Shown: piece by piece, positions 17,531 to 27,495 of the stretch
Position numbering within the stretch: position 1 is the first letter of the stretch
How the letters are laid out: each line of letters begins with the position of its first letter
Origin: Prescottella defluvii
GTDB lineage: Bacteria > Actinomycetota > Actinomycetes > Mycobacteriales > Mycobacteriaceae
Direction of reading: 5' to 3'
DNA length: 64,000 bases
Assembly (NCBI GenBank): GCA_029690005.1
Contig: CP121458.1
Coordinates: 2,232,001 to 2,296,000 of the forward strand
Made by a program: the position numbers and the translations under genes
Notes under the pieces: model-generated
Database searches by the model: none
Told to the model about the DNA's origin: nothing
The model's input: the letters and a program-made list of their open reading frames with translations, nothing else

Positions 17531-18136
17531 TTGGGTACGCAGCGGCGCACATGGGCGGGCACAGGCATCGAGGAACGTCGTGCCGCGCGCCGCGATGCGC
17601 TGCTCTCTGCCGGCGTGGATCTCCTCGGGGCCGAAGGGGGAGCGGCCGTGGGTGTCCGGGCTGTGTGCCGAACGGCGGAGCTCACCGAGCGGTACTTCTA
17701 CGAGAGTTTCACCGACCGTGACGAATTCGTGCGCGCCGTGTACGACGAGGTCGGCCGACAGGCCCACGAGGCCCTCGTGGGCGCGGTCGGATCGGCGAGG
17801 TCGCCGCGTGACCGGGCGTCGGCCGCGGTGTCCGCGTTCGTGGAGTTGATGGTCGACGACCCGGCCCGCGGCCGAGTGCTGCTGTTGGCGCCGCTGGCCG
17901 AGCCGGCGTTGGGCGGGCAGGGGCTCGAGCTCGCCCCGGCGTTCGTGCTGTTGGTCCACGAGCAGCTGTCGGAGATCGCCGACCCCGACGAGCGGCAGAT
18001 GACCGCCGTCGGCCTGGTCGGCGCACTGACGAGCCTGTTCATCGGCTATCTCGACGGCACGATCGTCACCTCCCGCGAACGATTCGTCGCGCACTGTGTG
18101 GCGCTTCTGGAGGCTGCGGGTCAGCGCAGGGTCTGA
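17531..18136 (+). CDS. TetR family transcriptional regulator
   Basis: A 201-residue regulator. Residues ~12-60 form the HTH (RRDALLSAGVDLLGAEGG, then VGVRAVCRTAELTERYFYES with the recognition helix), followed by an all-helical ligand domain with LFIGYLDGTIVTSRE near the end. TTG 17531 is chosen because GGAGGG lies 5-10 nt upstream and it gives a normal TetR N-terminus. It is divergent from the MpaB gene and next to a 24-bp operator, so it probably represses that gene and itself. Its end overlaps the convergent nei by 16 bp. Confidence 0.9.
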   Translation: MGTQRRTWAGTGIEERRAARRDALLSAGVDLLGAEGGAAVGVRAVCRTAELTERYFYESFTDRDEFVRAVYDEVGRQAHEALVGAVGSARSPRDRASAAVSAFVELMVDDPARGRVLLLAPLAEPALGGQGLELAPAFVLLVHEQLSEIADPDERQMTAVGLVGALTSLFIGYLDGTIVTSRERFVAHCVALLEAAGQRRV

Positions 18137-18906
18137 CAGTTCGGGCAGTAGAAGATCGAGCGTTCTCGGCCGGATTCCTCGCCGAACTGGGCTGTGACGA
18201 TGAGGGTGCCGCAGCGCAGGCACGGCTTGCCGCCGCGCCCGTACACCCAGTCTCGGCGGCCGGGCCTTCGGTCACCGGTCGTGACCCGCACGGCACGGGA
18301 ACGGTTGGCCTCCAGCAGTCGGTGCGCCAGGTCGACGACCTTGGGTAGGTCGCGCACCTGTTCGGTCGGGGTGCGCGGATCGATGCCGCGCAGGAAGCAG
18401 ATCTCGTTGCGGTACACGTTGCCGATGCCGGCCATGATCCGTTGATCCAACAGTGCCTCGCCGATCGGGCGGTCCCCGGCCGCTGCGAGATTCGCGGCCG
18501 CGACCGCGGCGTCCCAGTCCGGGCCGAGCAGGTCGGGACCGAGGTGACCTACGACGTCGTCCTCGTCGTCGCGTCCGATCACTTCGGTGATGCCGAGTGA
18601 GAATCCCACGGCGACAGCGTCTTCGGTTCCCAGGACGATCCGGGCCTGATGTGCGGGGCGCTTCCAGCGGGCACCGCGTGGATACACGTGCCAGGCGCCG
18701 TCCATCTTCAGGTGGGTGTGGATCGTGTGATCGCCGACGCGGGTGAGCAGGTGCTTGCCGCGGGCGATCACCGAATCGACGGGCACGCCGGACAGGTCGA
18801 CGGTCGCGTACCGCGGCACGCGGATGTCGCACTCGGTGAGCGTGTGACCGGTGAGCGCTGCGTCGAGTCGGTGCGCGGTCTGCCAGACGGTGTCTCCCTC
18901 GGGCAC
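18121..18906 (-). CDS. nei: Formamidopyrimidine-DNA glycosylase/endonuclease VIII family
   Basis: A 261-residue DNA glycosylase/AP lyase. The N-terminal catalytic MPEGDTVWQTA (Pro2/Glu3 after Met removal), HTHLKMDGAW with the beta-hairpin lysine, the H2TH region ALLDQRIMAGIGNVYRNEIC, and a zinc finger LRCGTL...FYCPNC are all present. It removes oxidised pyrimidines in base excision repair. Start is ATG 18906, 3 bp after the lhr stop, giving an lhr-nei repair operon as in mycobacteria (Rv3296-Rv3297). No lesion in any motif. Confidence 0.95.
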   Translation of the reverse strand: MPEGDTVWQTAHRLDAALTGHTLTECDIRVPRYATVDLSGVPVDSVIARGKHLLTRVGDHTIHTHLKMDGAWHVYPRGARWKRPAHQARIVLGTEDAVAVGFSLGITEVIGRDDEDDVVGHLGPDLLGPDWDAAVAAANLAAAGDRPIGEALLDQRIMAGIGNVYRNEICFLRGIDPRTPTEQVRDLPKVVDLAHRLLEANRSRAVRVTTGDRRPGRRDWVYGRGGKPCLRCGTLIVTAQFGEESGRERSIFYCPNCQTLR

Positions 18907-18909
18907 GGC

Positions 18910-21900
18910 TCACGCTCGCAATCGGTACCCGCGCGGCGTGGCGGAGAAGCCGACCTCCGCGAGCAGCTGGCCGAAGTCCGCAGCGTCCCTGCCGTGGATG
19001 CTGACTCCATTCACCTTCTCGACGACCACCTTGTCGATGCCGCCGCGTTTGACGGCGGCGGCGAGCGACTCGGCGGCCGTGCGCAGGGCGCCGATGTCGT
19101 CGGTGAACGTGAGCACGGTGCGCCCGCCGCGCTCGACGAACAGCACCAGTTCGCCGTCGACGAGCACCACCAGGCCGCCCGCCTTGCGGCCCGGGCGGTG
19201 CTTCGGGGCGTCGTCGCCGGACATCGACGGCGGCCACGGAAGCGCCCCGCCGTACGGGTTCGCCGGGTCGCACGCCGCGAGGGTGACGGCCGGCGCCGAC
19301 GTGTGCCGGCCCTCGATCGAGTCGCCGAACATGCGGAGGCGATCGACCACGTCGGGAGTGGAGAACTGCGCGCCGCCCAGGGTGTCGACGAAGTAGCCGC
19401 GACGGCAGCGGCCGCCGTCCTCGAAGCCGCTCAGCACCTTGTACATCGACGCGAACCCGCCGGGCACGTCCTCGCTGACCACCGATCCGCGGGTGACGAC
19501 GCCGTACCGTTCGAGCAGGAGATCCGCCGTCGCGTGCGCGCGCAGCGTGGGATCGGCCTCGGGCTCCGGCAGCAGCGACCACCGGCCGCCGGCCATCGGT
19601 GGACCGGACCGGGTCGGCAGCGTCGGGCGGGACAGGCGCCGGTAGACGTGGGCGCGCGGTGCGCGGCGGGGAGTGCGGTGGCTGGGCGTGGCGCGGGAGG
19701 TGTCCGACAGCAGCGCCCGCAGCGGGGCCAGGGTGTCGTTGCCGACGTATCCGGCCCACACCAGATCCCACAGCGCCGACGTCAGCGCCTTGTCGTCGAC
19801 GCCTCCGGAGGGGGCCAGGCCACCGGCGCCCACCGTGTCCGACAGCTGCCGGAAGAAGTAGGCGCCGCCCCCGGCGAGGGTGTCGAGGACGGCACGGTGC
19901 AGGTCGGTCAGGTCGATGTCGGTGGGTGGCGTGAGCGTCAGCGGCGACGACTCGGCCAGGTGGAGGCTCACCCAGCCGTCCTTACCGGAGATCTGCCCGG
20001 CGCCCGACCACAGCACCTCACCGGTCGCGGTGAGTTCGTCGAGCATCGCGGGGGAGTAGTCGCGCACCCGGGACCCGAGGATCAGCGACTCCAGCGCCGA
20101 CGCGGGAACCGGCACGCCCGCAAGTTGTTCCACGACGGTCACCACTCCGTCGAGCCCGCGCAGCGACCCGCCGACGCGCTGCCAGCTGGGCAGGAACCGG
20201 CCCAGGGTCGCGGTGCTGACCGGTTCGACCTCCTCGCGCGCGGCCGCCAGCGAGCGGCGGCGCAGGCGGCGCAGCACCTCGGCGTCGCACCATTCGCTGC
20301 CGGACGCGCCCGGCCGGAACTCGCCCTCCACGACACGCTTTTCGTTTGCGAGCCGGACCAGGACGTCGCGCGCGACGGCCGACCCGATCCCGAAACGTTC
20401 GGCCGCCTCGGACAGCGTGAACGGGCCGTGGGTGCGGGCGTAGCGGCCGAGCAGGTCGCCGAGCGGGTCGTCGACGGGTTCGATGAAGGCGGCGGGGGTG
20501 CCGATCGGCAGCGGCACACCCAGACCGTCGCGCAGGCGGGCGGCGTCCTCGATGGCCGTCCACCAGTGCCGTCCCGCGAACGAAACATGCAGGGCGCGGC
20601 GGTGTTCGACGAGTTCTTCGAGCCACGTCACCGGGTCGGCGGTGGAGCGCGCGGTGGCCTCTTCGGTGGTCAGCGGACCGAGCAGGCGCAGCAGGTCGGC
20701 CATGCCTTCCACGTCCCGGGCGTTGCGGTCCGATTCCAGCCGCTGCAGTTCGCGCTCGGCCTTCGCGATGACGTCGGCGTCGAGTAGTTCGCGCAATTCG
20801 ACGCGGCCGAGCAGTTCCGCGAGCAGCGAGGAGTCGAGCGAGAGTGCGGCGGCGCGGCGTTCAGCGAGCGGGCTGTCGCCCTCGTACATGAACGCGCCCA
20901 CGTAGTCGAACAGCAGCGCGTTCGCGAACGGCGACGGTGTCGCGGTCTCGACCTCGACGATCCGGATCTGGCGGCGGCCGATGCGCCCGAACAGGTCGCG
21001 CAGCGCGGGCAGGTCGTAGACGTCCTGCAGGCATTCGCGGACGGTCTCGAGCAGGATCGGGAACGTCGGGAACTTGCGGGCGACGTCGAGCAGTTGCGCG
21101 GAGCGCTGGCGCTGCTGCCACAGCGGTGCCCGCTTGCCGGGGGTGCGGCGCGGCAAAAGTAGTGCGCGTGCGGCGCATTCGCGGAACCGGGACGCGAACA
21201 GAGCCGACCCGCCCACCTCGTCGGTGACGATGTCTTCGATCTCGTCGCGCTCGAACGCGAACAGTTCGGCACCCGGCGGGGTGTCCTCGGTGTCGGGGAG
21301 ACGGACGATGATGCCGTCGTCGGACGCGGTGGGCGCGGCTTCGACGCCGTACCGTTCGCGCAGCCGGGCGCCGACCGCGAGCGCCCACGGCGCGTGGACT
21401 CGGAGGCCGTACGGGGAGTGCAGGACCAGTCGCCAGTCGCCGAGTTCGTCGCGGAAGCGTTCGACCACCAGGGTGCGGTCGGTCGGCACGCGTCCGGTGG
21501 CCTGCTGCTGGTCGTCGACCAGCGCCGCGAGGTTGGTGGTGGCGTTGGTGTCGAGTCCGGCGGCCACACAGCGCGCCGTGACCTCGTCCGGTGCGCTGGT
21601 CGACAATTCGCGCAGGAATCCGCCGAGGGCCTCGCCGAGCTCGGCGGGGCGGCCCAGACCGTCGCCGTGCCAGAACGGCAGCCGTCCGGGTAGCCCGTAC
21701 GCGGGACTGACGAGGACCCGGTCGAACGTGATCTCCTCGATCCGCCAACTGGTGGCGCCGAGCGCGAATACGTCGCCGACGCGGGACTCGTAGACCATCT
21801 CCTCGTCGAGTTCGCCGACGCGCGACTGTCGTTCCCCCACCATGTAGACGGCGAAGAGGCCGCGATCGGGAATGGCGCCGCCCGACGTGACGGCCAGGCG

Positions 21901-23481
21901 CTGCGAGCCCGGTCGGCCGGTGAGGGTGCAACCGTCGCGGTCCCACACCAGTCGGGGGCGCAGTTCGGCGAACTCGTCGGACGGATACCGGCCGGCCAGC
22001 AGGTCGAGGGTCGACTCGAACGCCGAACGCGGCAGGGTCGCGAACGACCCGCTGCGGCGGACCACGTCATACCACTGCTCCACGTCGAGCGGTTCGAGCG
22101 CGGTGGCGGCGACGGTCTGCTGCGCGAGGATGTCCAGCGGATTGGCGGGGATCTCGAGGGCCTCGATCTTCCCGGTGGTCATCCTTTCGACGGTCACGGC
22201 GCAGTGGATCAGGTCGGTGCGGTGCTTGGGGAACAGCACGCCGCGGGAGATCTCGCCCACCTGGTGTCCGGCGCGGCCGACGCGCTGCAAGCCGCTCGCC
22301 ACCGATGGCGGTGCCTCCACCTGGATGACGAGATCGACTGCACCCATGTCGATTCCGAGCTCGAGGCTGCTGGTGGCGACGACGCACCGCAGGCGGCCCG
22401 ACTTGAGGTCGTCCTCGATGATGGCGCGCTGGTCCTTGCTGACGGAGCCGTGGTGAGCGCGCGCGAGTAGCGGATCGGCGCCGTAATTGACCTCGGTGGG
22501 CGCCCCGATCTGCGACGGCGGCTTCACCTGCTTGTCGACGGAGCCGCCGAGGCGTTCGGCGTAGATCTCGTTGAGCCGTGCGGTGAGCTTCTCCGCGAGA
22601 CGCCGCGAGTTCGCGAACACGATCGACGAACGGTGCTCGAGGATCAGGTCGACGATCTGCTCCTCGACGTGCGGCCAGATCGATCCCGCCTGCGGGGTGG
22701 GGGAGGCCGAGTCCGGATCCGGTTCGGCGACACCGAGTTCGGTCATGTCCTCGACGGGAACCCGGACCGTGAGATCGAACGTCTTCGCCGCGGGCGGCGC
22801 GACGATCCGGATCGGTGCCGAGCCCGACAGGAAGCGGCCCACCTCCTCGTGGGGACGAACGGTCGCCGAGAGCCCGATCCGCTGCACCGGCTTGTCCCGC
22901 AGCATGTCGAGGCGCTCGAGCGACAGCGCCAGGTGCGCGCCGCGTTTGGTGCCGGCGACAGCGTGGACCTCGTCGACGATGACCGTCTCGACCCCGGCCA
23001 ACGTCTCGCGCGCCGACGACGTCAGCATCAGGAACAACGATTCGGGGGTGGTGATGAGAATGTCCGGTGGCGTCTTGATCAGCTTGCGTCGCTCGCCGGT
23101 GGGGGTGTCGCCGGAGCGGACGCCGACCCGGATCTCCGGCGGCTCGAATCCGAGGCGCTTGGCGGTCTGAGTGATGCCGACCAGCGGCGCCCGCAGGTTG
23201 CGCTCGACGTCCACGCCGAGCGCCTTGAGCGGGGAGATGTAGAGGACCCGGGTCGTGCGCTTCTCGTCGGACGCGGTCTCGGTGGCGAGTCGGTCCAGCG
23301 CCCACAGGAACGCCGACAGCGTCTTGCCGGATCCGGTCGGGGCGACGACCAGGGTGTGCGATCCGCTCGCGATCGAATCCCAGGCCCCGAGTTGCGCGGC
23401 GGTGGGGGCGTCGAAGGCGCCGTCGAACCACTCCCGGGTGGGCACGGAGAAGCGTTCGAGGACGGCGTCCATGCGGTCCAT
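18910..23481 (-). CDS. lhr: Large helicase-related protein Lhr
   Basis: About 1523 residues, the full length of Lhr-Core plus the long C-terminal domain. Walker A APTGSGKT at ~47-54, TTPESL, DEVH at ~170-173, SATVRPHEE, the second RecA domain with ATSSLELGIDMG and LQRVGRAGHQVGE, then winged-helix and Lhr-CTD regions. The family is a 3'-5' ssDNA-dependent ATPase that unwinds RNA:DNA hybrids and is DNA-damage induced in mycobacteria. ATG 23481 (MDRMDAVLERF) is preferred; ATG 23472 and GTG 23502 are alternatives. The single intact 4.6-kb frame contrasts with the many broken neighbours. Co-transcribed with nei. Confidence 0.96.
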   Translation of the reverse strand: MDRMDAVLERFSVPTREWFDGAFDAPTAAQLGAWDSIASGSHTLVVAPTGSGKTLSAFLWALDRLATETASDEKRTTRVLYISPLKALGVDVERNLRAPLVGITQTAKRLGFEPPEIRVGVRSGDTPTGERRKLIKTPPDILITTPESLFLMLTSSARETLAGVETVIVDEVHAVAGTKRGAHLALSLERLDMLRDKPVQRIGLSATVRPHEEVGRFLSGSAPIRIVAPPAAKTFDLTVRVPVEDMTELGVAEPDPDSASPTPQAGSIWPHVEEQIVDLILEHRSSIVFANSRRLAEKLTARLNEIYAERLGGSVDKQVKPPSQIGAPTEVNYGADPLLARAHHGSVSKDQRAIIEDDLKSGRLRCVVATSSLELGIDMGAVDLVIQVEAPPSVASGLQRVGRAGHQVGEISRGVLFPKHRTDLIHCAVTVERMTTGKIEALEIPANPLDILAQQTVAATALEPLDVEQWYDVVRRSGSFATLPRSAFESTLDLLAGRYPSDEFAELRPRLVWDRDGCTLTGRPGSQRLAVTSGGAIPDRGLFAVYMVGERQSRVGELDEEMVYESRVGDVFALGATSWRIEEITFDRVLVSPAYGLPGRLPFWHGDGLGRPAELGEALGGFLRELSTSAPDEVTARCVAAGLDTNATTNLAALVDDQQQATGRVPTDRTLVVERFRDELGDWRLVLHSPYGLRVHAPWALAVGARLRERYGVEAAPTASDDGIIVRLPDTEDTPPGAELFAFERDEIEDIVTDEVGGSALFASRFRECAARALLLPRRTPGKRAPLWQQRQRSAQLLDVARKFPTFPILLETVRECLQDVYDLPALRDLFGRIGRRQIRIVEVETATPSPFANALLFDYVGAFMYEGDSPLAERRAAALSLDSSLLAELLGRVELRELLDADVIAKAERELQRLESDRNARDVEGMADLLRLLGPLTTEEATARSTADPVTWLEELVEHRRALHVSFAGRHWWTAIEDAARLRDGLGVPLPIGTPAAFIEPVDDPLGDLLGRYARTHGPFTLSEAAERFGIGSAVARDVLVRLANEKRVVEGEFRPGASGSEWCDAEVLRRLRRRSLAAAREEVEPVSTATLGRFLPSWQRVGGSLRGLDGVVTVVEQLAGVPVPASALESLILGSRVRDYSPAMLDELTATGEVLWSGAGQISGKDGWVSLHLAESSPLTLTPPTDIDLTDLHRAVLDTLAGGGAYFFRQLSDTVGAGGLAPSGGVDDKALTSALWDLVWAGYVGNDTLAPLRALLSDTSRATPSHRTPRRAPRAHVYRRLSRPTLPTRSGPPMAGGRWSLLPEPEADPTLRAHATADLLLERYGVVTRGSVVSEDVPGGFASMYKVLSGFEDGGRCRRGYFVDTLGGAQFSTPDVVDRLRMFGDSIEGRHTSAPAVTLAACDPANPYGGALPWPPSMSGDDAPKHRPGRKAGGLVVLVDGELVLFVERGGRTVLTFTDDIGALRTAAESLAAAVKRGGIDKVVVEKVNGVSIHGRDAADFGQLLAEVGFSATPRGYRLRA

Positions 23482-23547
23482 CTTGCCCGGACGCACCGAC
23501 ACGCACCGCTGGACGGCGTCACGCCCCCACCCGTAGTAGCTTCCTGA

Positions 23548-24772
23548 TCAAACGATCGGTCTCGCGAACAGGTCGGCACGCCACCGATCGACGCGCTGTT
23601 GATCGTGCTGTCCGTCGTGCTGGCCTCATCGATGATGCAGGTCGCGGGCGGTATCGACTGGATGGTGACGATCGCGGCGCGGCTGATCTCGCGGCGGCCG
23701 AAGCAGATCACACTCATCGCGCCGCTCGTGGCCTTCCTGTTCTCGGTGGGCGCGGGAACGTCGAACATCCTGTACCTGCTGCTGCCGGTGATCTACGACC
23801 TCTCGTACCGCAACGGGGTCCGCCCGTCGCGGCCGCTGTCGTTGTCAGTGGTGGCGACAGGCGTCGCGCTCGCCTGTAGCCCCGTCTCGGCGGCCATGGC
23901 CGCGATGGTGACGCTCACGGACGTCGCGCCGTACAACTTCGAGTTGGTCGACATCCTGATGGTCACGCTGCCCGCCGCGATCATCGGCATCGTGCTGTCG
24001 TCGATCGTCGTCAACAGGCTCGGCAAGGAACTGCGTGACGATCCCGAGGTCCAGGCGAAGATCAAGTCGGGTGAGCTCGAGGCCGCCGGTGCCGGTGGCC
24101 CGGGTGCGCTGAAGCTTCGAGTCGACCGCGCAGGGCCGCAACGCCGCGCTGATCTTCCTCACCGGTGTCGCCGCGATCGTCGTGTTCGGTCTGTTCAAGG
24201 ACATCCGCCCGGTGGGGTCCGACGGCAGCCCGCTGTCGATGACTCCGATCATCGAGATGATCATGTTCGTCGTCGGCACCGTGATCCTGCTGGTCTCGCG
24301 ACCGAACGTCACCGAGGTTCCCGCCTCGACCGTCTTCCGGGCGGGCATGGTGTCGGCGATCGCGCTGTTCGGCCTGGCGTGGCTCACCGACACCTTCATC
24401 AGCGCCCACAGCGACACCATCACGAACACGGTCGGTTCCTGGGTCGACGCCGCTCCGTGGATCTTCGCGCTCGGCGTGTTCCTCGTGTGCGTGCTCACGA
24501 CCAGTCAGTCGACCGCGACCCGGACCATCGTGCCGATCGGCCTCGCCGCCGGGATAGCACCGAGCGTCCTCAGCGGCATGTGGGCCGGCGCCTTCGCGGG
24601 CATCTACCTGTTGCCCACCAACGGTTCCCAGATCGCGGCCGCCAACTTCGACCTGGCCGGCACCACCAAGCTCGGCACCAAGCTGGTCGACCACTCGTTC
24701 TTCGTGCCGACCCTCGTTCTCGCGGTCACGACGATCGCGGCGGGCGCGGGGATCGGGGTGTTGCTGGGCTGA
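23548..24772 (+). pseudogene. C4-dicarboxylate transporter (Dcu-type), 5'-truncated and frameshifted
   Basis: The reading frame matches DcuA/DcuB-type anaerobic C4-dicarboxylate carriers from the TPPIDALLIVLSVVLASSMM segment onward: AGGIDWMVTIAARLI, LFSVGAGTSNILYLLLPVI, then further membrane segments to TTIAAGAGIGVLLG. The family's first ~45-50 residues (a transmembrane segment and the GGxGxG-rich loop) are absent: upstream there is only an in-frame TGA at 23545 and then the lhr start. A second lesion at ~24111-24113 (an extra A) shifts the frame. TTG 23599 could still start a shortened product. Truncation may be real deletion or a mis-join. Confidence 0.6.
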
Positions 24773-24899
24773 CGTCGCGGGGCAGCACGATTCGCGCCGT
24801 GAGGTTCTCGAAGTCCACGAAGTTCCGTCGCCGGTCGCATGCGACCGCGAGCACGATCAGCACGACGACCAGCGAGGCGACTCCGATCACCCAGTGCAC
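24726..24899 (-). CDS. Possible small membrane protein
   Basis: A 57-residue frame starting GTG 24899 with one hydrophobic helix (HWVIGVASLVVVLIVLAVAC), then a basic CDRRRNFVDFENLT and a Pro/Arg tail. The one-helix plus basic-anchor layout is typical of small membrane proteins. The 3' part overlaps the transporter end by 47 bp on the opposite strand. No ribosome site is evident, so the call is tentative. Confidence 0.35.
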   Translation of the reverse strand: MHWVIGVASLVVVLIVLAVACDRRRNFVDFENLTARIVLPRDVSPATPRSPRPPRSS

Positions 24900-25005
24900 G
24901 CTTCGACGGTACCGGTATTCCGGGCGTCGCCCGGAGGTCTCTACGGTTGGACGGGCGGTACCCGCGCTCCAATTGCCCTGCCTGCGTGACAAGGAGTGAA
25001 TCAAC

Positions 25006-25764
25006 GTGGACGACGCGACCGACTCCCAGCGGCTGAACCTGGAGGCGCACCTACCGCGGCTGACCGCGCGTGGGGTGATTCTCAGTCTCCTCGTCAGCAA
25101 CCACCCGGCTCGCCCTACGCCAGCACAGATCGTGCGTGCCGCGGGTGTGTTCGGGATCAAGGAATCCGCGGCCCGGGTCGCGTTGACACGGATGGTTTCC
25201 GGCGGCGACCTGACCCGCACACCGGACGGCTTCCGGCTGAGCGAGCCGCTCCTCGAACGACGTCAACGGGTTTTGCACGAGGTCGAGCAGGAGACACGTC
25301 AGTGGAACGGCGAGTGGGAGATCGTCGTCGTCACCGGTACGGGTCGTGAGCCCGGTGAGCGCGTCGCCCTTCGGACCCGGCTGTCCCGGCTCCGGCTGGC
25401 CGAACTGCGCGAGGGGGTCTGGCTGCGTCCGGCCAACCTCACCCGACCGCTCGATCTGGGTGACGAGCCAGTGGAGGTGATGAGCGGGCAACCGGGCCGT
25501 GATGCGGGAGAGCTTCTCGCCTCGTTGTGGGATCTGCCGGCGTGGGAGACGGAGGCCCGGAGGCTGCTGGAGTTGATGGAGCTCGCGGCGGGCACGGTGG
25601 ACCGCTTCACGGTCGCGACGGCGATCGTCCGGCATCTTCTTACGGACCCCGTTCTGCCGCAAGAACTTCGACCCGATTCGTGGAGCGCCGATCGCGTTCA
25701 CGCAGCGTGGCGCGCGTATCAGGAGGAGTTCGTGTCGATACCTGAGGTCGGCCACGTGACCTGA
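25006..25764 (+). CDS. PaaX family transcriptional regulator
   Basis: A 252-residue regulator with the PaaX layout: an N-terminal winged helix (LTARGVILSLLVSNHPARPT, RVALTRMVSGGDLTRTPDGF), a central domain (WNGEWEIVVVTGTG) and a C-terminal domain with PAWETEARRLLELMELA. PaaX of E. coli represses phenylacetate catabolism and responds to phenylacetyl-CoA. Here it precedes an acyl-CoA dehydrogenase and an acyl-CoA ligase, so an acyl-CoA effector made by that ligase is likely. AAGGAG at 24991-24996 precedes GTG 25006. A CCGGGC/GCCCGG hairpin (24920-24934) lies in its upstream region. Confidence 0.88.
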   Translation: MDDATDSQRLNLEAHLPRLTARGVILSLLVSNHPARPTPAQIVRAAGVFGIKESAARVALTRMVSGGDLTRTPDGFRLSEPLLERRQRVLHEVEQETRQWNGEWEIVVVTGTGREPGERVALRTRLSRLRLAELREGVWLRPANLTRPLDLGDEPVEVMSGQPGRDAGELLASLWDLPAWETEARRLLELMELAAGTVDRFTVATAIVRHLLTDPVLPQELRPDSWSADRVHAAWRAYQEEFVSIPEVGHVT

Positions 25765-25778
25765 CTCACAATTACTCA

Positions 25779-25808
25779 TTGACTTCGGCTGTTTGGAAAA
25801 CGTAATGT
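25779..25808 (+). promoter_or_regulatory. Sigma-70-type promoter of acyl-CoA dehydrogenase/ligase operon
   Basis: TTGACT (25779-25784) and TAATGT (25803-25808) are separated by 18 bp. Transcription would start near 25815, leaving a short leader with AGGAGG at 25820-25825 ahead of ATG 25832. This is the clearest leadered promoter in the window. A TGACT direct repeat (25762-25766 and 25780-25784) overlaps the -35 and could be a PaaX contact, but this is weak. Confidence 0.6.
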
Positions 25809-25831
25809 CCAGATAGTCGAAGGAGGCAGTC

Positions 25832-27460
25832 ATGCAGACCCACGAAGTGTTCAACCAGTCGGTACCGCTATACGGCCACAACGTCGCCGACGATCCGACC
25901 TTGCTCGACGGACTCGCCCGGGAGGGCGCCGCATGGGCGGTCGACGACGTGAATCGCCTCGGCACGCTCGCCGGCACCGAGGAGGTGCAGGAGTGGGGCC
26001 GCCTCGCCAACGAGAACCCGCCGATCCTGCGGCCCTACGACCGGTTCGGTCACCGCATCGACGATCTCGAGTTCCACCCGGCCTGGCACGAACTGCTGTC
26101 CACGGCGGTCGCCAACGGGATGCACGGTGCTCCGTGGAGCGACCCCCGCGCGGGCAGCCGCGTCGCCCGCGCCGCCAAGTTCTACGTGTGGAGCAACGTC
26201 GAAGCCGGCCACACCTGTCCGATCTCGGCGACCTATGCCGCGGTGCCCGCGCTGCGGGACAACCCCGAGCTGGCCGCGATCTACGAACCGCTGCTGTCCA
26301 ATTCGTCGTACGAGGGCGGGCTCAGGCCTCCGCTGGAGAAGGCCGGCCTCCTCGCGACGATGTCGATGACCGAGAAGCAGGGCGGATCCGACATCCGCGC
26401 CAACTCGACGCGCGCCACGCTGCAGTCGGACGGCAGTTACCGGATCGTCGGCCACAAGTGGTTCACCTCGGCGACCATGGCCGACCTGTTCCTCGTGCTC
26501 GCGCAGACGGATGCGGGGGTGACCTGTTTCCTGGTGCCTCGCGTCCTGCCGGACGGCACCCGAAACAATGTCCGCCTCATGCGGCTCAAGGACAAGCTGG
26601 GCAATCGGTCGAACCCGTCGGCCGAGATCGAGTACGAGAACGCCCTCGCGTGGCGCGTCGGTGACGAAGGCCGCGGTGTGCCGACGATCATCAAGATGGT
26701 CAACATGACTCGACTCGACTGCCTGATCGGGGCCGCGTCCGGGATGCGCCGCGGAGTCGCGCAGGCGGCACACCACGCCACACATAGGAAGGCGTTCGGC
26801 AACTACCTCATCGACCAGCCGCTGATGCGCAACGTGCTCTCCGACCTGGCGGTGGAATCGGAGGCGGCCTCGCTGCTGATGATGCGCCTCGCCGGTGCCC
26901 ACGACCGGGCGAGCCGGGGCGACGCGGCGGAATCGGACTTCCTGCGCCTGGCGCTCGCCGTCGGCAAGTACTGGGTGTGCAAGCGGTGGCCGGCGCACGC
27001 TGCCGAAGCGTTGGAGTGCTTCGGCGGCAACGGCTTCATCGAAGAGTCCCAGATGCCGCGCCTGTTCCGGGAGTCGCCGCTCAACGGGATCTGGGAGGGC
27101 AGCGGAAACGTCGCGGCACTCGACGTGCTGCGGGCGATGGCCAAGAACCCGCGCACGGTCGAAGCGTTCTTCGCCGAGGTCGCGCTCGCGGGTCCCGAGC
27201 CGAGCATTCAGCGTTCGATCAACGAGATTCGTGCCCAGCTGACGGATCTGGCGAACGCGGAGGTTGTGGCTCGTCGTGTGATCGAGCGGATGGCGCTGGT
27301 TCTCCAGGCGTCGCTGCTGGTGCGCTACGGCCATCCGGCAGTGGCCGACGCGTTCGTCGCCACCCGACTGGACGGCGACCGCGGCAGCGTCTACGGAACG
27401 CTGCCTGCGGGTGTGGACTTCGCGGCGATCCTCGATCGTGTCACCCCGAAGGTCGGTTGA
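25832..27460 (+). CDS. Acyl-CoA dehydrogenase, AidB-like
   Basis: A 542-residue flavoprotein. The N-terminus THEVFNQSVPLYGHNVADDP is characteristic of AidB-type enzymes. MSMTEKQGGSDIRANSTRA holds the FAD/substrate loop, VGHKWFTSATMADLF the central barrel, and ALECFGGNGFIEESQMPRLFRE, then IWEGSGNV, the C-terminal catalytic region. AidB proteins act on branched acyl-CoA and in alkylation defence. Next to an acyl-CoA ligase and a PaaX regulator, a catabolic role in acyl-CoA oxidation is more likely here. It has its own promoter, and 35 bp separates it from the ligase gene. Confidence 0.9.
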   Translation: MQTHEVFNQSVPLYGHNVADDPTLLDGLAREGAAWAVDDVNRLGTLAGTEEVQEWGRLANENPPILRPYDRFGHRIDDLEFHPAWHELLSTAVANGMHGAPWSDPRAGSRVARAAKFYVWSNVEAGHTCPISATYAAVPALRDNPELAAIYEPLLSNSSYEGGLRPPLEKAGLLATMSMTEKQGGSDIRANSTRATLQSDGSYRIVGHKWFTSATMADLFLVLAQTDAGVTCFLVPRVLPDGTRNNVRLMRLKDKLGNRSNPSAEIEYENALAWRVGDEGRGVPTIIKMVNMTRLDCLIGAASGMRRGVAQAAHHATHRKAFGNYLIDQPLMRNVLSDLAVESEAASLLMMRLAGAHDRASRGDAAESDFLRLALAVGKYWVCKRWPAHAAEALECFGGNGFIEESQMPRLFRESPLNGIWEGSGNVAALDVLRAMAKNPRTVEAFFAEVALAGPEPSIQRSINEIRAQLTDLANAEVVARRVIERMALVLQASLLVRYGHPAVADAFVATRLDGDRGSVYGTLPAGVDFAAILDRVTPKVG

Positions 27461-27495
27461 CGGACCGGGTCCGTCCCATTCGAAGGAGTCGATCA

